The notes below the pieces were generated by a model. The model searched no databases, was not told the origin of the DNA, and worked only from the letters and a program-made list of their open reading frames with translations. 64,000 nucleotides of DNA from Rosettibacter firmus (lineage in GTDB: Bacteria; Bacteroidota; Ignavibacteria; Ignavibacteriales; Melioribacteraceae): positions 496,001 to 560,000 of the forward strand of contig NZ_JAYKGJ010000001.1 of NCBI RefSeq assembly GCF_036860695.1, read 5' to 3'. The translations under genes and the position numbers were made by a program. Position 1 is the stretch's first letter. Each line of letters starts with the position of its first letter. Shown here piece after piece: positions 45,157 through 54,217 of this stretch.

Positions 45157-47688
45157 TTATTTCATTAATATCATTTTACCAATTTTCTTCATTTGACCAG
45201 CTTTTATTTCATAAAAATATGTTCCACTTGAAACAAATAAACCACTTTCACTTTTCCCATCCCAGCTTATAAAATAACTCCCGGGTCGAAGTTCTTCGTT
45301 TAATAACTGTTTTATTTTTTCCCCATTTATCGTATATATATTAAGCTCTACATATACTCTCCCATATTTTGAAGGAATAACAAAATTAATCACCGTAGAA
45401 TTATTAAAAGGGTTAGGAAAATTTTGAATAAATATTTCTTGAGGAATTTTTAAGTAAGTTTGATTTTTATCTTTAATACCTGTTATAAGATTTATTCCTT
45501 CCTGTTTAATATTACCATTTATATCTGCAAGATAGATATTAACCCAATCTGGACGAGATGATGATTTTAAATAGTTATTTATCCAATCATTATCTGTAAT
45601 TCTATAAAAATTATTTGTTGTTATTTCATAATATGAATTAACAGGACCTGCAAAAGCAATCATACCTTTATCTGGGTGTTCTGCAACGAGTATTATTAAA
45701 TTTCTTTTACCAGTACCAGAATGTTTTATCCATCCTACAACGTTACCAGCTTCATCACTAGGACTTGTATGATAATCAGCTACTACGAAATCTATTTTAT
45801 TTTCATAATTACTGTATTGGCTTTTATAAATTAGATCATAATACCAACCTGTTAAAGTAGTTCCACAAAGAGGAATATCATAAACAACACGTTTTAAGAA
45901 ATTAGTTTCAAAATTATTAAATGGCATTTTATGTAATTCTTTTTCTGCCAATGTTTTTAAGGTATCCATTACATTAGAGAAATTTTCAAAATAATCTTTA
46001 AGTGAAGCATCAGATAAGGATAAAGAATTCAATTTACTAAGTGTCTCAGCAGAAATTAATTTCATTGAAGAATAAAATTCAGGAATTGGTTCTACAAAAC
46101 CATAAGGATAAGAGCAAATTACATTACCTGTATAAGACTGTTTTGCGTATAATAAATTATCGTGTCTTAATTCGGTCCACGAAGCAAGTTGAGTATTCAA
46201 CTTTTGCTGCCACCAAGCAGCTGTTTGCATAAATTCTGGATAAACACTTCTCTCATAAGGTGGATTCAAAGTTCTGATTGCATTCAACCATAGGTTATAT
46301 ATTGAATTTTTCCAGAAATTATTATCATAGGAATCGATTAAATATCTTAACGAAGCTAAGTTTGATGAATAATTATATAACTCAAGCTCTTTTCTAAGCA
46401 ATTGAGCAGCAGCAGAATTACCAAGCGCAAACATTATGTCAAGCAAAGAAGGAAGCATACGAAGTACTTTTTTACCATTAAAAATAATTCTATCAAATGT
46501 GACATTGTTTGTAATATAAGAATCAATTACAAACCTTTGTCCAAATAATAAAAAAGCTGAAGCTGGTTTAATTATCTCGGGATTCAAAGGGTTGCTATTC
46601 AATATTTGTGATAATATTTTCTGGTCAGAGTAATTTTTCGTCAACAATAATTCTTGAAACTCTTTTATAATTAGTGTATCGAGTAATTGTGATGCAGAAT
46701 TTATATTTAACTCTTGAAATAATTCTCGCAATTGATATAGTTCAACATTATCTTGTTCTCCTACAAAAGTTTTAATAGTATTTTCAATTTCTTCATAAAG
46801 ATTAATTGAATTAGAAATTTCGATAAGTTTTAATAAAAAATATGAATCAATAATCTGTCGTTGTTCATCAATAATTGAATAATTTATATTTTCTTCGGAC
46901 TCAGGTGCTATTAAATAAAATTCTGTTCTTCCCAGCCAGGTCATTGTTTTAAAATAATTTGCCAGCTGAGGAAATCGTTCATCATCATAATGACCCCTAA
47001 CTTTAAATTGTGAAAAATCAATTTTTCGACTTCTTGAACTAAATAAGGAATACGATTCTATATTCTGGTTTTCAATAAGATTTAATAGCTCATCAATTTT
47101 ATTTTTATTTTCATAAAAATGTAACGGGTAATTATCACCTAATAATTCTCTTGCTACTGATAAGTATAAATCAACATCTTTAATCATTATATCAAGTTCA
47201 GAACTCTCATAAATGTTTTTTAAATCTACTACAGAATTATGCATATTCTTTAATAATTCTTTCAATTTAGGAATCAAAAATTCGACTTCAACTTTTTTAA
47301 GTATTGCATCATAAGATTTATGAAAAGCATTCAAAATGGCATCTGTTGTAATTAACACTGGCAAATCTTTGTGATAAATATCTAAATACATGTCTATAAA
47401 ATCATTAAAACTAATCCTTTCAGTTACAACAAAACCATTTTTCTTCAATAATGATATTTCATCTTCAGTTAACTTGAATTTAATTATAACGGAATCGAGA
47501 TATTTTGCACTGGATATATCGTAGTTTATTTCATATTTAAATAGACCTGCGTTATAAAGAGAAAGCAATTCACTTGCTTTCATGTTGGAATGTTCTTTAA
47601 GAAAGTTTTTATAATTACTAACATTAAATGATTGGGGGGATAAATTCACTGAAAAAATCAAAGATATTATTAAAATAAATTTTTTCAT
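45157..47688 (-). CDS. Secreted DUF3160 protein with type IX secretion sorting domain
   Basis: About 843 residues: a signal peptide (ending NLSPQ), a large DUF3160 region (LTEDEISLLKKNGFVVTE, LPVLITTDAILNAFHKSYDAILKKVE, VADYHTSPSDEAGNVVG), and a C-terminal T9SS sorting domain of about 80 residues (NFPNPFNNSTVINF, SSGTYFYEI, KKIGKMILMK). ATG 47688 has GAGGG upstream and is preferred over 47709. The function of DUF3160 is not known to me; the sorting domain predicts export through the outer membrane and surface attachment or release. Confidence 0.87.
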   Translation of the reverse strand: MKKFILIISLIFSVNLSPQSFNVSNYKNFLKEHSNMKASELLSLYNAGLFKYEINYDISSAKYLDSVIIKFKLTEDEISLLKKNGFVVTERISFNDFIDMYLDIYHKDLPVLITTDAILNAFHKSYDAILKKVEVEFLIPKLKELLKNMHNSVVDLKNIYESSELDIMIKDVDLYLSVARELLGDNYPLHFYENKNKIDELLNLIENQNIESYSLFSSRSRKIDFSQFKVRGHYDDERFPQLANYFKTMTWLGRTEFYLIAPESEENINYSIIDEQRQIIDSYFLLKLIEISNSINLYEEIENTIKTFVGEQDNVELYQLRELFQELNINSASQLLDTLIIKEFQELLLTKNYSDQKILSQILNSNPLNPEIIKPASAFLLFGQRFVIDSYITNNVTFDRIIFNGKKVLRMLPSLLDIMFALGNSAAAQLLRKELELYNYSSNLASLRYLIDSYDNNFWKNSIYNLWLNAIRTLNPPYERSVYPEFMQTAAWWQQKLNTQLASWTELRHDNLLYAKQSYTGNVICSYPYGFVEPIPEFYSSMKLISAETLSKLNSLSLSDASLKDYFENFSNVMDTLKTLAEKELHKMPFNNFETNFLKRVVYDIPLCGTTLTGWYYDLIYKSQYSNYENKIDFVVADYHTSPSDEAGNVVGWIKHSGTGKRNLIILVAEHPDKGMIAFAGPVNSYYEITTNNFYRITDNDWINNYLKSSSRPDWVNIYLADINGNIKQEGINLITGIKDKNQTYLKIPQEIFIQNFPNPFNNSTVINFVIPSKYGRVYVELNIYTINGEKIKQLLNEELRPGSYFISWDGKSESGLFVSSGTYFYEIKAGQMKKIGKMILMK

Positions 47689-47747
47689 TTTACCCTCAAT
47701 AATACTCAAATAAAACTACCTTTTATTTACATCAATTTCAATTTACC

Positions 47748-48644
47748 TTAAAGGTTTAATTCTTCTTTCATAAGTTCAAAAGTTTCTTCGATTGTGTGTG
47801 GCTTAAAATCTAATTCGGTCATTGCCTTAAGGATAATTAATCCTGATTTTAATGGGCGAGGTGCAGATTGATTCAAATCCTTTGTAAGAACTGGTTCAAT
47901 TAATTTTTTATTTAAGCCAAAAAAATCTGCAATTCTCATTGTAAAATCGTAACGAGATAAAATTTCTGTACCTGCAATATTGTAGATTCCTTCTTTCCTA
48001 TATAAAATAATTTTATCAATAGCACTCACTATGTCATCTAAATAAGTTGGATTATTAAATTGGTCTGTAACAATTTTTATCTTTTCTCCATTGCGTAAAG
48101 AATTTATAACCCATCTAACAAAGTCTGGTTTACCAAACTTTGCTGGTCCATATAAAACATTCGTTCTAATAATTGTGTAATTAACACCACTGGTTCTAAT
48201 TGAATTTTCACCAGCTAATTTTGTTCTACCATAATAACTGAGTGGACATGGTTTATCGTTTTCTGTATAGGGTCCTTTTTTACCATCAAAAATATAATCT
48301 GTTGAGATATGAATTAAGTGTGCATCAACTGTCCATGAATAAAGAGCAATATTTTCAACTCCAGTAACATTTATTTTCCAGGCAAGTTCTCTTTCTTTTT
48401 CAGCTTTATCTACATTTGTATAGCCTGCAGCATTTATTACAAAATCTGGAAAGAAATCAAGAATTAATTCTCGCACTTTGTTTTTTTGTGTTATATCAAC
48501 ACATTTATAATTAACATCAGGAAAAAATGATTTAGGTTCTATAGAAGCACACATTAATTCATAGTTGTTATTAGAAAAATAAGTTGTTAACCTTTGTCCA
48601 AGCATTCCATTTGAACCAATAATAAGAATTCTGGTTTTAATCAA
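47748..48644 (-). CDS. rfbD: dTDP-4-dehydrorhamnose reductase
   Basis: About 298-residue extended SDR (RILIIGSNGMLGQRL at the start, STDYIFDGKKGPY, YYGRTKLAGE with the catalytic Tyr-Lys). It makes dTDP-L-rhamnose. The start is uncertain: TTG 48644 follows AGGTGG with good spacing, while ATG 48671 lies inside the PfkB gene; I use TTG. Its usual partner rfbC is 3.6 kb away, and rfbA/rfbB are not in the window. Confidence 0.88.
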   Translation of the reverse strand: MIKTRILIIGSNGMLGQRLTTYFSNNNYELMCASIEPKSFFPDVNYKCVDITQKNKVRELILDFFPDFVINAAGYTNVDKAEKERELAWKINVTGVENIALYSWTVDAHLIHISTDYIFDGKKGPYTENDKPCPLSYYGRTKLAGENSIRTSGVNYTIIRTNVLYGPAKFGKPDFVRWVINSLRNGEKIKIVTDQFNNPTYLDDIVSAIDKIILYRKEGIYNIAGTEILSRYDFTMRIADFFGLNKKLIEPVLTKDLNQSAPRPLKSGLIILKAMTELDFKPHTIEETFELMKEELNL

Positions 48645-48652
48645 GTTACCAC

Positions 48653-49519
48653 CTAACATAGCTTTAACCAATCTTCAATGTTGACTGATGAAACTGAAAG
48701 TGCTGCAATTTTATTTGCTATTTTTAAAGAATTCATTATGTCGTGTGTCCTAAGATATAAATAAAAGAAGACTGACCCAAAAATATCACCACATCCTACT
48801 TTATTTTTAACAACAACTTTTTCTGCCTGTATAGAATATTTACCAATTTGGTGATTATCTTTGAAATAAACTTCAGCACCATTCATACCCTTAGTTAAGA
48901 CAAGTAATTCAGGTTTTAATGTCATTACTTTTTTGATAATCATATAGTCATCTTCATAATTAAAAAGTGTCTTTAATTCATTTTCATTACATTGAACAAT
49001 ATCGATGTTCGAAAGCCATTCTTCTGCTTGTGGAATTAATCTAAAATTTCTTTTCAAGTTCTCATCAACACCACGCGATAGTGTATGAATATCCAGGTAA
49101 ATTAAGCCATTAAAATTTTTTCTGATATATTTAAGTTGGTCAAGTGAAATATCAAAACCAGTTATCATATTTATTAATATTCCATTAAATAAATTCCAGT
49201 CATTAATTTTATCAAGTGAAAGAGGAGAAGAAATATTTTTATAAAATTCATCTCTCTCTTGATGTTCATATATTTTCAAACTTACTTCTGGCATATTATC
49301 CAGTTCAGTAGACAAAGTAAGATTTAATTTTGAATAAACTTTTTCAAATAAATTATAACTATTCTTGTTAATCCCGGTTAGCAAAAAGAGATTATCTTCA
49401 TTATTTTTTATATATAGCATCCCGGCAGCAGAATAATAGATTCCACCTGGTTTTATTAATTCAATATTTTCTATTTTGTAGTGGTCAATAATTGAATGAC
49501 CAATTAATAAAATATTCAT
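48653..49519 (-). CDS. PfkB-family carbohydrate kinase
   Basis: 288 residues of ribokinase-like fold: an N-terminal substrate site with PGGIYYSAAGML, then the ATP/anion-hole motif VGCGDIFGSVFF with the catalytic Asp (GAGDxF family motif, here GCGD). Substrate is unknown; the neighbours point to a sugar or nucleotide-sugar precursor. It is directly upstream of rfbD in one transcript. Confidence 0.8.
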   Translation of the reverse strand: MNILLIGHSIIDHYKIENIELIKPGGIYYSAAGMLYIKNNEDNLFLLTGINKNSYNLFEKVYSKLNLTLSTELDNMPEVSLKIYEHQERDEFYKNISSPLSLDKINDWNLFNGILINMITGFDISLDQLKYIRKNFNGLIYLDIHTLSRGVDENLKRNFRLIPQAEEWLSNIDIVQCNENELKTLFNYEDDYMIIKKVMTLKPELLVLTKGMNGAEVYFKDNHQIGKYSIQAEKVVVKNKVGCGDIFGSVFFYLYLRTHDIMNSLKIANKIAALSVSSVNIEDWLKLC

Positions 49520-49605
49520 ATTAAAATTTTATATTATGAACTATAGAATAATAATTTCATGTTATATTCAAAAATAATAATGTTGATTCAAAAGGATAAA
49601 TTTAT

Positions 49606-50736
49606 ATGAGAATCGGAATAACATGCTATCCAACTTATGGTGGAAGTGGAGTTGTTGCAACTGAGTTAGGATTAGCACTTGCCTCAATGGGGCATCAGGT
49701 GCACTTTATTAGTTATGCTATGCCACAAAGGTTAAATCGTTTTGTAGAAAATATATTTTTCCACGAAGTTGAAATTGCAAGTTATCCATTATTCGAACAT
49801 TCTCTCTATGGACTTTCTCTTACCAGTAAAATGCTGGAAGTAATTGAATATGAAAAACTTGATTTAATGCATGTTCATTATGCAATACCGCATGCAGTAA
49901 GTGCATATCTTGCAAAACAAATTCGTAAAAAAACAAATAAAGACATAAAATTTATTACAACACTTCATGGAACTGATATAACATTAATGGGTTTAGAACC
50001 TTCTTTTATGCCACTTGTAAAATTTAGTATTGAAGAAAGTGATGGTGTTACAGCTGTATCAAGATTTTTGAAGGAAAAAACTCTAACAAATTTTAATGTC
50101 AATAGAGATATCGAAGTAATTTACAATTTTATTGACACAGAAAAATTCAAGCCATTAGATGATAAACCTTATCACGAAAAATTTGCAACTCATGGCGAAA
50201 AAATTCTGGTACATACATCAAATTTCAGAGCAGTTAAAAGAGTTCCCGATACAATAAGAATTCTTCAAAAGGTTAAAAAAGAAGTACCTGCAAAATTAGT
50301 TCTTATTGGTGATGGACCTGATAGATCTGAATGTGAAAGACTTACAAGAGAATTAGATTTACAAAAAGATGTAATTTTTCTTGGCAAGCAAGATGCACTA
50401 CCAGAAATATTAAATGCAGCAGATATTTTTTTAATGCCTTCACAGTCAGAAAGTTTTGGCTTATCAGCACTCGAAGCAATGGCATGTGGAATTCCAGTTG
50501 TCAGTTCTTCTGTTGGTGGTTTACCCGAATTAATAATTCATAACGAAACTGGTTATATAGCAGAAATTGGTGATATCGATAGAATGGCAAAGTATGTAAT
50601 TGATTTATTAACTAATGAAAAGAAATACAAAATATTCTCTAAAAATTCACGTGAAAGAGCAGTAAAATATTTCGACAAAAATATAATTGTGCCAAAGTAT
50701 ATTGAGTATTATGAACGAATTTTAAATACCCCTTAA
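49606..50736 (+). CDS. bshA: N-acetyl-alpha-D-glucosaminyl L-malate synthase
   Basis: 376-residue GT4 glycosyltransferase: TCYPTYGGSGVVATELG at the N-terminus, MHVHYAIPHAV, LHGTDITLMG, and the donor site MPSQSESFGLSALEAMACGIPVVSS. These are the BshA signature stretches. It joins GlcNAc from UDP-GlcNAc to L-malate, the first step of bacillithiol, a low-molecular thiol. bshB and bshC are not in the window. It stands alone on the plus strand between minus-strand genes. Confidence 0.92.
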   Translation: MRIGITCYPTYGGSGVVATELGLALASMGHQVHFISYAMPQRLNRFVENIFFHEVEIASYPLFEHSLYGLSLTSKMLEVIEYEKLDLMHVHYAIPHAVSAYLAKQIRKKTNKDIKFITTLHGTDITLMGLEPSFMPLVKFSIEESDGVTAVSRFLKEKTLTNFNVNRDIEVIYNFIDTEKFKPLDDKPYHEKFATHGEKILVHTSNFRAVKRVPDTIRILQKVKKEVPAKLVLIGDGPDRSECERLTRELDLQKDVIFLGKQDALPEILNAADIFLMPSQSESFGLSALEAMACGIPVVSSSVGGLPELIIHNETGYIAEIGDIDRMAKYVIDLLTNEKKYKIFSKNSRERAVKYFDKNIIVPKYIEYYERILNTP

Positions 50737-50744
50737 AATAAATT

Positions 50745-52073
50745 TTATAAGCCTATTGTTTTTCTACCAATGCTATAATAAATAAAACCAAGTTCTTCCA
50801 TTTTATGAAGGTCGAATATATTTCTGCCATCAAAAATCAGTTTTGATTTTAATAAAGATTTAATTTTATCATAATCTGGATTACGAAATTCATTCCATTC
50901 AGTCAATATTAAAAGTGCATCAGCATCTTTTAAGGCTTCGTATTGTTCATCAACATATTCAAAAATTTCACCGAGATAATATTTTGCATTTTCTTTTGCT
51001 GCCGGGTCGTAACCTTTAACTTTTGCACCAAGCTCAACTAATTTTTTAATAATTGTAATCGATGGAGCTTCTCGCATATCATCTGTATTAGGCTTGAATG
51101 CTAATCCCCACACAGCAAATATTTTTCCTTTTATATCATTATTAAAATGTTGAAGAATTTTTTTCACGAGAATTAATTTTTGAGAGTTATTAACTTCATC
51201 AACAACTTTAAGAATTTTTATTGGCGAACCAGATTCTTCTGAAGTTTTAATCAATGCTTTTACATCTTTAGGAAAACAAGAGCCACCATAACCAATACCA
51301 GGAAACAAAAATCTTTTTCCAATTCTTGTGTCAGCCCCCATTGCTTTACGAACCATATCTACATTAGCTCCAACAGATTCACAAAAATTAGCTATCTCGT
51401 TCATATAAGTTATACGCATTGCTAAATATGAATTTGCTGCATACTTTGTTACTTCAGCACTCTCTGGGTCCATATCATAAATTGGATTTCCCTGACGAAC
51501 AAATGGTTCATAAAGTTCATGAAGTTTTTCAAAAACTTTTTTACTTCTTGCTCCAATTACAATTCTATCTGGCTTCATAAAATCTTCTACAGCAAATCCT
51601 TCTCTTAAAAATTCAGGATTAGAAACTACTTCAAAATTTTTAATATCATATTTTTGTAAAATTTTTGTTATTTCTTTAGAAGTACCAACTGGCACTGTGC
51701 TTTTATTCACGATAATCTTAAACTCATCAGTTTTTGCTTCCTGCAAAATTTTGCCAATTTCTTCTGCTACACCAAATACATATTTCAAATCTGCTGAACC
51801 ATCATCATCTTGTGGTGTGGGCAAGCACAAAAAAATAATCTCGGATTCCAGAACGGCTTTTTTCAAATCATCTGTAAAAATCAATCTTTGCTTATCGATA
51901 TTACGATGAAATAAAATTTCTAATCCAGGTTCATAAATTGGGACAATTCTTTTGTTAAGCTTCTCAAGTTTTTCTTTGTTGTTATCAACACAAATTACTC
52001 TATTCCCCATTTCTGCAAAACAAGTTCCACTTACCAATCCAACATAACCTGTTCCAATTACTGCTAATTCCAT
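50745..52073 (-). CDS. ugd: UDP-glucose 6-dehydrogenase
   Basis: 442 residues: an NAD-binding GTGYVGLVSGTCFAEMGN start, catalytic Cys in GYGGSCFPKDVKAL, and the C-terminal GLAFKPNTDDMREAPS. It oxidises UDP-glucose twice to UDP-glucuronate for polysaccharide synthesis. It lies 8 nt from the 3' end of the convergent bshA. Confidence 0.95.
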   Translation of the reverse strand: MELAVIGTGYVGLVSGTCFAEMGNRVICVDNNKEKLEKLNKRIVPIYEPGLEILFHRNIDKQRLIFTDDLKKAVLESEIIFLCLPTPQDDDGSADLKYVFGVAEEIGKILQEAKTDEFKIIVNKSTVPVGTSKEITKILQKYDIKNFEVVSNPEFLREGFAVEDFMKPDRIVIGARSKKVFEKLHELYEPFVRQGNPIYDMDPESAEVTKYAANSYLAMRITYMNEIANFCESVGANVDMVRKAMGADTRIGKRFLFPGIGYGGSCFPKDVKALIKTSEESGSPIKILKVVDEVNNSQKLILVKKILQHFNNDIKGKIFAVWGLAFKPNTDDMREAPSITIIKKLVELGAKVKGYDPAAKENAKYYLGEIFEYVDEQYEALKDADALLILTEWNEFRNPDYDKIKSLLKSKLIFDGRNIFDLHKMEELGFIYYSIGRKTIGL

Positions 52074-52206
52074 TTTTCCCTCTCTAATTTTTTTAAAATT
52101 TTATTTTGTACTTAAGTCAGGATTATAATTAAAAAACCATTTTGTATTTAGTTTAATGGATATGAATAATTTACATTATCATTAGTGGAAAAGACCCTCA
52201 AATCTC

Positions 52207-52755
52207 TCAATAAAAAAAATCTTTGTCTATATCTTTAAATCTTTTAGCTGCTAAGTCTTTCTTAGAAACTATAGGATTTTCAACTTTCCAATCAATATTT
52301 AAATGTTCATCGTTAAATAAGATACTTCTTTCATGTTCTTTGCTATAAAGTGCTGTACATTTGTAATAAAAAATTGTATCATCAGACAAAACAGAAAAAC
52401 CATGTGCAAAGCCTGGTGGTATCCATAATTGAATTTTATTTTCTTCACTAAGTTCACAGGAAAAATATTTCCCGAAAGTTGGTGAACCAAAACGAATATC
52501 AACTGCTACATCAAGAACTTTACCTGCAATAACATAACAGAGTTTCCCCTGTGCAAAATCCCCTACCTGATAATGTAACCCTCTGATTGTTCCTTTTTTT
52601 GATTTTGAAATATTATCCTGAACAAAATTAAAATCAATGCCTGCTTCAAAATATCTTTTTTGATTAAATGATTCGAAAAAAAATCCTCTTTCGTCAAAAT
52701 AGACATCGGGCTTAATAATTAATAAACCATCTATAAAAGTTTTCTCAACTAACAA
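52207..52755 (-). CDS. rfbC: dTDP-4-dehydrorhamnose 3,5-epimerase
   Basis: 182-residue cupin-fold epimerase (DERGFFFESFNQKRY, GTIRGLHYQ with catalytic His, WIPPGFAHGF). It acts before RfbD in dTDP-rhamnose synthesis. TTG at 52755 has GAGGA 4 nt upstream and is accepted as start. It sits 9 nt after galE. Confidence 0.95.
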   Translation of the reverse strand: MLVEKTFIDGLLIIKPDVYFDERGFFFESFNQKRYFEAGIDFNFVQDNISKSKKGTIRGLHYQVGDFAQGKLCYVIAGKVLDVAVDIRFGSPTFGKYFSCELSEENKIQLWIPPGFAHGFSVLSDDTIFYYKCTALYSKEHERSILFNDEHLNIDWKVENPIVSKKDLAAKRFKDIDKDFFY

Positions 52756-52764
52756 TTATTCCTC

Positions 52765-53739
52765 TTAATACTTTTGATTAAGATGCCATTTCCAGGCAGA
52801 CTCAATAATTTCTTCAATTGAATACTTGGGAGACCATGCCAGTACTTCTTTAGCTTTTTTATTATCAGCAACAAGTATTGCTGGATCTCCAGCTCGTCTA
52901 CCTGTAATTTCATAAGGAATTTTTCGACCGGTTATTTGTTCTGATTTTTTAATTATCTCAAGTACAGAATTTCCTTTACCTGTTCCAAGATTAATTATTG
53001 TTGAATCATTTCCATCATTTAAATACTGTAATGCTTTTAAGTGTGCATCTGCAAGATCCATCACATGAATATAATCTCTTATGCATGTACCATCTTGAGT
53101 ATCATAATCATTTCCATATACAAATAATTTATCTCTTTTTCCCATTGCAGTGTAAAGAACAAGCGGGATTAAATGTGTTTCAGGATTATGACTCTCTCCT
53201 ATTTCACCATCTTGATGAGCTCCTGCAGCATTAAAATATCTTAGAGCAACAAATTTAAGTCCATATGCATTATCAAAATCTTTTAGCATTGTTTCTATTA
53301 TCAATTTTGTGTTAGCATATGGATTAATTGGTTTTGAAGATTCTTTTTCTGAAATTGGAATAATTAATGGATTTCCATAAATAGAACATGTAGATGAAAA
53401 AACAAATTTTTTTATGTCAGATTCTGTCACAGCTCTTATCAGATTATAACTTCCAACAACATTATTTAAATAATAAAGTTGTGGATTTTCTACTGATTCA
53501 CCAACATACGCTAAAGCAGCAAAATGAACAACTGCTTCTGGTTTATGTTTTTTAATTACTGTTAATAATTTTTCGTAGTCTAATAAATCCACAATCTCAA
53601 GTGGAATATTTGTAGGTATAGCTTCTTTGTGCCCTCGAAATAAATTATCGATAACTATTGGTTCATAATTATTTTCATATAGAAATTTTACGAAATGAGA
53701 ACCAATATAACCTGCACCGCCTGTAACAAGTATTTTCAT
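52765..53739 (-). CDS. galE: UDP-glucose 4-epimerase
   Basis: 324-residue extended SDR: GGAGYIGSHFV at the start, STCSIYG and YANTK (catalytic Tyr-Lys), and TGKGNSVLEII. It interconverts UDP-glucose and UDP-galactose. Start ATG 53739 (AAGG 4 nt upstream) is preferred to 53763, which adds an unusual MYKKFKGF prefix. First gene of the galE-rfbC pair. Confidence 0.94.
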   Translation of the reverse strand: MKILVTGGAGYIGSHFVKFLYENNYEPIVIDNLFRGHKEAIPTNIPLEIVDLLDYEKLLTVIKKHKPEAVVHFAALAYVGESVENPQLYYLNNVVGSYNLIRAVTESDIKKFVFSSTCSIYGNPLIIPISEKESSKPINPYANTKLIIETMLKDFDNAYGLKFVALRYFNAAGAHQDGEIGESHNPETHLIPLVLYTAMGKRDKLFVYGNDYDTQDGTCIRDYIHVMDLADAHLKALQYLNDGNDSTIINLGTGKGNSVLEIIKKSEQITGRKIPYEITGRRAGDPAILVADNKKAKEVLAWSPKYSIEEIIESAWKWHLNQKY

Positions 53740-53841
53740 AAAGCCTTTAAATTTTTTATACAAAAATATGAAATAAAATGATATGACTATTATAAAATTT
53801 TGAAAAAAATCAATAAAAATATTTCTTAAGCAAAATTTTTA

Positions 53842-53872
53842 TTGAAGATGCGGATATATAACCTTAATTTTC
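53842..53872 (+). promoter_or_regulatory. Candidate promoter of the CMD-like/membrane/NTPase operon
   Basis: TTG (53842-53844), a 20-nt spacer and TAATTTTC (53865-53872) match the TTG/TAnnTTTG pattern with one mismatch, about 25 nt upstream of the start at 53898. Same spacing as the lysW, nuo and fur candidates. Confidence 0.4.
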
Positions 53873-53897
53873 ATAATAAAAATAGAGGGATAAGAAA

Positions 53898-54176
53898 ATG
53901 GCTAAACTCTCAAAACGGTTTGAAAAATTTTTAAAAGAATTTCCTGAAATTGCTGGTGCTTATGAAAACTTTGGTAGTGTTTATAACTCGCATCTAAACA
54001 AGAAAACTAAAATCCCGATTAAACTTGCAATTTCAGCTGGTGCAAGAATAGAAGATACAAATCATGCTCGAGTTTATAAAGCTTCTAAAGCCAAAATTAA
54101 AAAAGAAAATATCGAGTTTACAATTATTGATACACTACAATTGGTTTTTCCAGCTACAATTACAAAACTTAGTTGA
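53898..54176 (+). CDS. Small carboxymuconolactone-decarboxylase-like protein without active-site cysteines
   Basis: 92 residues with the CMD/AhpD-like helical layout (FPEIAGAYENFGSVY, then KIPIKLAISAGARIEDTNHARVYKASKAKI). The place where active AhpD-type proteins carry CxxC/H has no Cys, only the E.xxH-type pattern seen in non-redox relatives. Clear ribosome site (GAGGG). It precedes the membrane protein gene by 41 nt. A redox function is unlikely; the real role is unknown. Confidence 0.6.
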   Translation: MAKLSKRFEKFLKEFPEIAGAYENFGSVYNSHLNKKTKIPIKLAISAGARIEDTNHARVYKASKAKIKKENIEFTIIDTLQLVFPATITKLS

Positions 54177-54217
54177 ATTGTTGATTTAATTAGATTAAAA
54201 AAGGAGGAAAATAATTT

